Of a DNA stretch of 9,305 nt, positions 6,078 to 9,305 are shown in pieces (the stretch's first letter is position 1; each line of letters starts with the position of its first letter). This stretch comes from Dysgonamonadaceae bacterium. GTDB taxonomy: Bacteria; Bacteroidota; Bacteroidia; Bacteroidales; Azobacteroidaceae. The translations under genes were made by a program, and so were the position numbers. The stretch spans positions 1 to 9,305 of the forward strand of contig JAITTA010000244.1 of NCBI GenBank assembly GCA_031287395.1, in the 5' to 3' direction. The notes under the pieces are model-generated. The model saw only the letters and a program-made list of their open reading frames with translations, was not told the origin of the DNA and did no database searches.

Positions 6078-7331
6078 TTACCTTTTAAAACCTTTGTTTT
6101 TACCTACTTCCGGCTTTACCGGGGACTTGATGTGCGGTATTATGGTTTGCTTTAGTTCTTGGTATTTCTGTTTGAACCAATCGAGGATATTTTGACCATT
6201 GAGGGAAAGACGGAACTTGTCCGGGTTGTTCTGTTCTTTGAATATTTGTAGTTTAGCGTTCTGTACATTGAAATCGTGGTCGTGTTCGGGCGAATGGAGT
6301 TTGCCTGAGAAGAGGACTTCCTCTCCTGTGAAAAGCTGTTTAATTGTGTCTATCGCTAACCCGACACCTTTACACAACTGCGCTATCCGAAGATTCTCAC
6401 TTAGTTTCGGGTATAGCCCGATTAACAGGTTTAAATCTTCCTGCGCCTTGTATGGTTCATAGTCTTTTTTAAGTTGCTCCAATCGGGATTCCGTTTCGGA
6501 TATTTCATTCTCTTTCTGTTTGTTGTACTCGTCCATGTTGAGATATCTCTCCCTTGCTTCGTCCTTACGGTCATACAAGTCCCGGATTTTCTCGTTTATT
6601 TCGGTTTTCTGTTCCTGTAAAATTTCTACATATTCCTGCAATTCATCTTTCTGGACGAACAATTCACGGTAATACTCCTGATTGGTGGTATGCTTGGCTT
6701 CGGAGCCGTCTATACCTCGTTTAAGACCGTATTTTGCCATTGCTTCGGCGTAGGTGTCCTGAAATAATTTGAGGTTCTCTCTTGTCATTACATCATCGGC
6801 ACACAAACGGACGACAGTCGGATTTTTCTCCCGATACTTTCTCTTGCCGGGGGTATCCTGTTCCGGTTTATCCTCCCGTTTCTTTTTCTCTTTGGCTTTT
6901 CTTCTTTCACCGGTAACGATGGGAACAACGGTAGCGTGAATATGGGGCGTTTTCTCGTCCATGTGCAGGACAGCCGACACGACATTGTCCGCACCGTATG
7001 TTTTGCGTAGCCAGTCGAGATTATCCTCGCACCACTGATCGAGTTTTCCAGCAACCTCGATACGCTGCATATCTTCCGGTGTGCCGGATAGCATTACCCG
7101 CAACGCCCGAACTTGGTTCGTGCCGATTTTTCGGGTCAGTCCAGCGGTATCGAGGCGATGTTGGATAGCCTGTGTCCGGTTATCGACTCTTTCCGGGAAC
7201 TCGATTAACTTTCGGTTCAGGTGGGTGCGTTCCTTGTCAGCATTTGCTGGGTCTATGGTTCGCTCGATGTGGGCGGTCATCCCTGCATCGTTGCCGGAAG
7301 CCTTATCTATATGTAATACGACAAATCCCAT
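6078..7331 (-). CDS. MobV-family (Mob_Pre) plasmid/transposon mobilization relaxase (417 aa)
   Basis: It nicks one strand at oriT and stays attached to the DNA end for transfer through a helper conjugation apparatus. The N-terminal relaxase domain (about 1-220) has the three MobV signatures. AHIER at 20-24 places H21 where the catalytic His22 of MobM (pMV158) lies. THLNRKL at 36-42 corresponds to SHLNYEL in MobM. HMDEKTPHIH (123-132) is the HUH metal-binding motif with H123, H130 and H132. Residues 142-170 are strongly basic. A long charged coiled coil runs over about 225-300. The C-terminal part is less conserved and ends in a basic tail (KNKGFKR). No zinc finger or primase domain is fused. 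The gene lies directly left of the structured intergenic region, the expected relation between a MobV gene and its oriT. It appears complete. Confidence 0.93.
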   Translation of the reverse strand: MGFVVLHIDKASGNDAGMTAHIERTIDPANADKERTHLNRKLIEFPERVDNRTQAIQHRLDTAGLTRKIGTNQVRALRVMLSGTPEDMQRIEVAGKLDQWCEDNLDWLRKTYGADNVVSAVLHMDEKTPHIHATVVPIVTGERRKAKEKKKREDKPEQDTPGKRKYREKNPTVVRLCADDVMTRENLKLFQDTYAEAMAKYGLKRGIDGSEAKHTTNQEYYRELFVQKDELQEYVEILQEQKTEINEKIRDLYDRKDEARERYLNMDEYNKQKENEISETESRLEQLKKDYEPYKAQEDLNLLIGLYPKLSENLRIAQLCKGVGLAIDTIKQLFTGEEVLFSGKLHSPEHDHDFNVQNAKLQIFKEQNNPDKFRLSLNGQNILDWFKQKYQELKQTIIPHIKSPVKPEVGKNKGFKR

Positions 7332-7358
7332 AACTTAATCTGATTTGGAGTTAATAAT

Positions 7359-7384
7359 AGCGGAAAACATACTTGATTTCCGCT
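7359..7384. repeat. 8-bp perfect inverted repeat upstream of mob
   Basis: AGCGGAAA (7359-7366) and TTTCCGCT (7377-7384) are separated by 10 nt. The pair ends 27 bp before the relaxase start codon, so it could be an operator for mob or a leader hairpin. Confidence 0.6.
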
Positions 7385-7451
7385 CGTAAATCCGCTTTAG
7401 CGGCAGCGGTCATGCAGACCGCCGGGGTGTCCAGAGGGGTTTATCCCTTTG

Positions 7452-7511
7452 GCTTATTGGGGCATTTTTAGCGGGAGTGCAACGAAGCGTTAAGAAAATG
7501 CCCTAATAAGC
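7452..7511. repeat. 17-bp inverted repeat, longest stem in the int-mob gap
   Basis: GCTTATTGGGGCATTTT (7452-7468) and AAAATGCCCTAATAAGC (7495-7511) pair over all 17 positions if one G-T pair is allowed. The 26-nt loop includes GCGGGAGTGCAACGAAGCG. An arm of this length and fidelity is unlikely to be chance and implies a selected DNA or RNA structure, for instance the relaxase recognition hairpin or a stop for mob read-through. Confidence 0.75.
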
Positions 7512-7584
7512 TACGGCTTTTCTTTAAAAGCCCTTGGAGGTAGCTGCGGATAATCCCTGATAGCAGCCACCGGTAAGACATAAC

Positions 7585-7619
7585 TCACTATACACATTTC
7601 ATATAGTGAATGATGTGTA
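7585..7619. repeat. Two overlapping, mutually exclusive stem-loops (possible nic region)
   Basis: TCACTATA (7585-7592) can pair with TATAGTGA (7602-7609). TACACAT (7591-7597) can pair with ATGTGTA (7613-7619). The left arms overlap by two bases and the second left arm lies in the first loop, so only one can form at a time. TATAGTG resembles the TATAGTGTG nick context of pMV158-type oriT sites. Confidence 0.5.
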
Positions 7620-7643
7620 CCTGCCGGATAGAGTATGCAAAGT

Positions 7644-8876
7644 TTAGATAGCATCGCAAATACTCTTTTCCATACCCTCCAACTTATGCGAAAGGGTTTC
7701 CATATCCCGGCTTATCTTCTGATTGGTAATCCGGGCGTATATCTGCGTGGTTTTGATGTTCGTATGTCCGAGAATCCGGCTCACGGTTTCGATGGGTACA
7801 CCATGCGACAGCAAAATAGTCGTCGCTGCGCTGTGCCTCGCAAGATGGTAAGTCAGCCGGGTCTTGATACCGCATTGTTTGCCTATTTTTTTCAGCTTCT
7901 CGTTACAACAACTGTTGCTCGGCATGGGAAAAACACGGTCATCGCCCGACATACCTTTGTATTTCTCTATAATCCGCTTGGGAACGTCCAACAGCCGGAT
8001 ATTGGAATCTGTGTTGGTTTTGCGCCTGCGGGTTATAATCCACAGGTTGCCGTCGAAGAATGTTTGCAGATTGTCGGTGGTAAGGTTCTTCACATCAGCA
8101 TACGACAACCCGGTGAAAATTGAAAAGACGAAGAGGTCGCGCACCAATTCGTATGTTTTGTTTTTCATCGGAGCCTCTATAAGCGTTTGGATTTCTTCTT
8201 CTGTAAGATAACCCCTGTCCACGTTCTCGGGGCTGTTGATATATCCCGCAAAGGGATTAAACGGCAACAACCCGGTGTTCCGTGCGATGGAAATGATATG
8301 CTTCAACACAATCATATATCCCCAGACGGTATTGGTGCGGCATTTCTTTTCTTCACGGAGGAAGTATTCAAAATCGTTGATAAATGTCAGGTTCAGCTCT
8401 TTGAGCGGTATATCCTCCCGGCGGTAAGTAGAAGAAATAAACTCCCGGATGTGCTTGCAAACGGTACGGTAGCGGGAGTATGTACCCTGCGCCCGGCTGT
8501 ACCCCACTTTCTTTGCAAATTCAGCATTGTGTTGTTCGAACAGTTTCAACAGCGTTTCCTGCTTTACCCCTATTCCGAGATAGGCATTTTTTAGCTTGTC
8601 GGCGGTAACGTAGCCGTCCGTCTGCATCAGTTCCTGATAGCGGCGATTTACATCCACACGTATCCTGTCGATGGCGAGATTGATTTTCTGCGCTTCCGCG
8701 TTCTTTCCCGATGCCCGGTTGTTCTTCACATCCCACAGGTGGAGTGGGACATCCATCTTGCAACTGAACTGTTTAACCTCGCCGTCCACAGTGATACGGC
8801 ACATCAAAGGCAGGTTCCCGTTGGGTTTCTCGCTGCCTTTCTTCACATAAAATAAGACCTTGAATGTTGACCTCAT
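7644..8876 (-). CDS. Tyrosine recombinase/integrase of the IntDOT (Bacteroidales) type (410 aa)
   Basis: It would insert and excise the element by site-specific recombination. Residues 1-100 form the arm-binding domain (FYVKKGSEKPNGNLPLMCRI, then LHLWD). Residues about 105-205 form the SAM-like core-binding domain. The catalytic domain occupies about 220-395 and has K286 (RRRKTNT), H344-x-x-R347-H348 (YHLARHSAAT), H371 in ILGHTNIKTTQIY, and nucleophile Y380. The first catalytic Arg expected in TGLR is Ser258 (FTGLSYADV), as in IntDOT; R246 in LVRDLF may compensate, as I recall proposed for the equivalent IntDOT residue. The length (410) is normal for the group. It is the outermost gene of the element, with the likely attachment region upstream of its start. 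No excisionase gene accompanies it. Its start codon lies in one arm of a 10-bp inverted repeat. Confidence 0.94.
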   Translation of the reverse strand: MRSTFKVLFYVKKGSEKPNGNLPLMCRITVDGEVKQFSCKMDVPLHLWDVKNNRASGKNAEAQKINLAIDRIRVDVNRRYQELMQTDGYVTADKLKNAYLGIGVKQETLLKLFEQHNAEFAKKVGYSRAQGTYSRYRTVCKHIREFISSTYRREDIPLKELNLTFINDFEYFLREEKKCRTNTVWGYMIVLKHIISIARNTGLLPFNPFAGYINSPENVDRGYLTEEEIQTLIEAPMKNKTYELVRDLFVFSIFTGLSYADVKNLTTDNLQTFFDGNLWIITRRRKTNTDSNIRLLDVPKRIIEKYKGMSGDDRVFPMPSNSCCNEKLKKIGKQCGIKTRLTYHLARHSAATTILLSHGVPIETVSRILGHTNIKTTQIYARITNQKISRDMETLSHKLEGMEKSICDAI

Positions 8877-8921
8877 AACTCAATGTTTTTTCTGGTTACA
8901 AAATTAGTTATCATTGAGTTA
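8876..8921 (-). promoter_or_regulatory. int promoter with inverted repeat overlapping the start codon
   Basis: A perfect 10-bp inverted repeat, TAACTCAATG (8876-8885) and CATTGAGTTA (8912-8921), brackets a leftward TAATTTTG box (8906-8899) that fits TAnnTTTG. No TTTG lies at the proper -33 distance (the nearest is 27 nt away). A protein bound to both arms would cover the promoter and the first base of int, suggesting self-repression by the integrase or control by a host factor. Confidence 0.45.
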
Positions 8922-8932
8922 CCGGACGGTAT

Positions 8933-8942
8933 GCAAAACTAC
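8933..8942 (-). promoter_or_regulatory. Candidate IntDOT-type core sequence
   Basis: GTAGTTTTGC on the minus strand fits GTAnnTTTGC, the core sequence I recall shared by CTnDOT attachment sites, at all eight fixed positions. It lies 57 bp upstream of int. No equally good copy in the same orientation was found at the left end. Confidence 0.35.
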
Positions 8943-8993
8943 GCAATACGCTGAATAAGAACCGTATAACAAAAAACTTGCGCAACTATTCAA

Positions 8994-9009
8994 GTAACGA
9001 GATAGTAAC
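8994..9009 (+). repeat. Right copy of 16-bp direct repeat (candidate attR)
   Basis: GTAACGAGATAGTAAC differs at one base from the copy at 2940-2955. It lies 118 bp outside the integrase start, where an element end is expected. A related GTAACGAAC at 9076 leaves open that these are binding sites, not crossover sites. Confidence 0.5.
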
Positions 9010-9205
9010 GCATCTACTGCGCCGTTCTGCCGAAATACGGTTTTCAGCCTATAGCCATACAAAGCAAAACAGAGCGTAACGAACGCCCTGTCAGCTAATT
9101 CGCTACACTCTGCCTAATTCTGCTTTCTACTTAGAAGTTTATTTTATAATATAATTGTATTTCATATGTACATTATTTATTATTACAAGTACTCCTAATA
9201 GGTCT

Positions 9206-9242
9206 AAAAAAATAATTACTAATAAGTATTTATAAATTATTT
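9206..9242 (-). terminator. Weak AT-only hairpin with T run, leftward
   Basis: On the minus strand AAATAATT (9242-9235) pairs with AATTATTT (9217-9210), followed by T residues down to 9206. The stem begins within the stop codon of the possible gene at the right edge. With no G-C pairs the stem is weak, so this is tentative. Confidence 0.3.
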
Positions 9243-9305
9243 ATCTTTGATAATTAAATACTGCATTTGTTCCTTTTGCTTCTTTTCCCGGTAACCAGTA
9301 CTGGA
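9241..9305 (-). CDS. Possible C-terminal end of a leftward gene, cut by the window edge
   Basis: The minus strand reads QYWLPGKEAKG and nine further residues before a TAA at 9243-9241. It is the most protein-like of the open frames here and is followed by a possible terminator, but 20 codons are too few to be certain or to name a family. A second open frame ends at 9237 and cannot be excluded. If real, this is the host gene on the far side of the element, in the same orientation as the FN3 gene. Confidence 0.3.
   Translation of the reverse strand, partial: QYWLPGKEAKGTNAVFNYQR

Larger units (their letters stand above)
7332..7643. other. Structured int-mob intergenic region, probable oriT
   Basis: No gene is seen in these 312 bases. 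They contain an almost unbroken chain of stem-loops, listed singly below, with arms of 5 to 17 bp. Remaining smaller ones are CCGCT/AGCGG (7392-7403), GCGGTC/GACCGC (7406-7422), CCAGAGGG/CCCTTTGG with one G-T pair (7431-7452), GGCTTTT/AAAAGCC with a 4-nt loop (7515-7532) and GGTAGCTGC/GCAGCCACC with one mismatch (7539-7571). MobV relaxases usually act at inverted-repeat oriT sites just upstream of their own gene, so an oriT here is the leading explanation. The mob promoter must lie here or be shared with int. The nearest promoter-like site, TAAACTTTGC on the minus strand just after the int stop, has one extra base in its spacer. Confidence 0.6.
2940..9009. mobile_element. Small integrative mobilizable element with R-M cargo (ends inferred)
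   Basis: The block holds an integrase at its right edge, a MobV relaxase preceded by a structured oriT-like region, and an AT-rich restriction-modification operon, all in one orientation. The proposed ends are the two copies of a 16-bp direct repeat, GTAACGAG[T/A]TAGTAAC, which gives about 6.07 kb. No conjugation, coupling-protein, excisionase or regulatory gene is present, so mobilization would need a helper element in trans. The gene content is directly visible; the exact ends are inferred and could lie tens to hundreds of bases away. The right arm in particular stays compositionally element-like to about 9120. Confidence 0.6.
8877..9240. other. Right arm: integrase-binding/attachment region and AT-rich flank, no gene
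   Basis: Up to about 9120 the composition is mixed and rich in GTAAC words on either strand (8895, 8919, 8994, 9005 and 9076). This resembles the arm-site cluster of an attP. From about 9121 it turns very AT-rich, likely the host intergenic spacer. I see no ORF with a start and protein-like sequence and no tRNA. Confidence 0.5.

Noticed and set aside
7350..7620. CRISPR array or tandem repeats in the structured gap
   Set aside because: The stems differ from one another and there is no regular direct repeat with spacers.
7635..8123. Plus-strand open frames opposite the integrase (also 7864-8211 and 8187-8594)
   Set aside because: The minus strand carries the intact catalytic domain of a tyrosine recombinase; these are antisense shadows.
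8877..9240. tRNA gene as integration target
   Set aside because: I could not find a cloverleaf or T-loop sequence on either strand at this end or at the left end.
9295..9304. Perfect palindrome CCAGTACTGG near the window edge
   Set aside because: Ten bases, single copy, inside possible coding sequence; no context to give it meaning.

Overview
This window looks like a Bacteroidales (Bacteroidota) chromosome carrying a small integrated mobilizable element. Three things point to that group. The tyrosine recombinase is of the IntDOT/CTnDOT type, with Ser in place of the first catalytic Arg. A TAnnTTTG-type promoter is visible. Secreted fibronectin-III proteins with short MKK-type signal peptides flank the element. 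All convincing genes are on the minus strand, so transcription runs right to left.

Left flank (1-3039): two genes separated by 3 nt. They encode a 743-residue secreted protein with fibronectin type III repeats and, downstream of it, a second exported protein whose C-terminal end lies outside the window. The start of the first protein is odd. A signal peptide sits about 55 residues inside the reading frame, next to an out-of-frame ATG that a one-base change in an A run would restore.

Element (about 2940-9009, ends inferred): in transcription order it carries a tyrosine recombinase, a strongly structured 300-bp intergenic region that probably holds oriT, a MobV-family relaxase, and a four-gene restriction-modification operon. 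The operon encodes a D12-class adenine methyltransferase, a PD-(D/E)XK endonuclease overlapping it by 8 nt, an 84-residue protein built from two copies of one 25-residue motif, and an 81-residue zinc-ribbon protein. The operon is visibly AT-richer than the int/mob backbone, as expected for acquired cargo. No excisionase, transfer regulator or conjugation machinery is present. The element would therefore rely on the integrase for integration and on a helper conjugative element for transfer. Methylation should keep it stably inherited and defend the host against phage.

Ends: a 16-bp direct repeat (15/16 identical) lies just upstream of the fibronectin gene (2940-2955) and just outside int (8994-9009). 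It is the best attachment-site candidate, although it could instead be a pair of integrase or accessory-protein binding sites. Right of it is an AT-rich spacer, then what may be the last 20 codons of another leftward gene (9241-9305).

Most interesting for follow-up: the two small Cys/His proteins tied to the R-M pair, the chain of stem-loops between int and mob, the orphan plus-strand promoter/terminator pair at 3167-3334, and the altered 5' end of the fibronectin gene.
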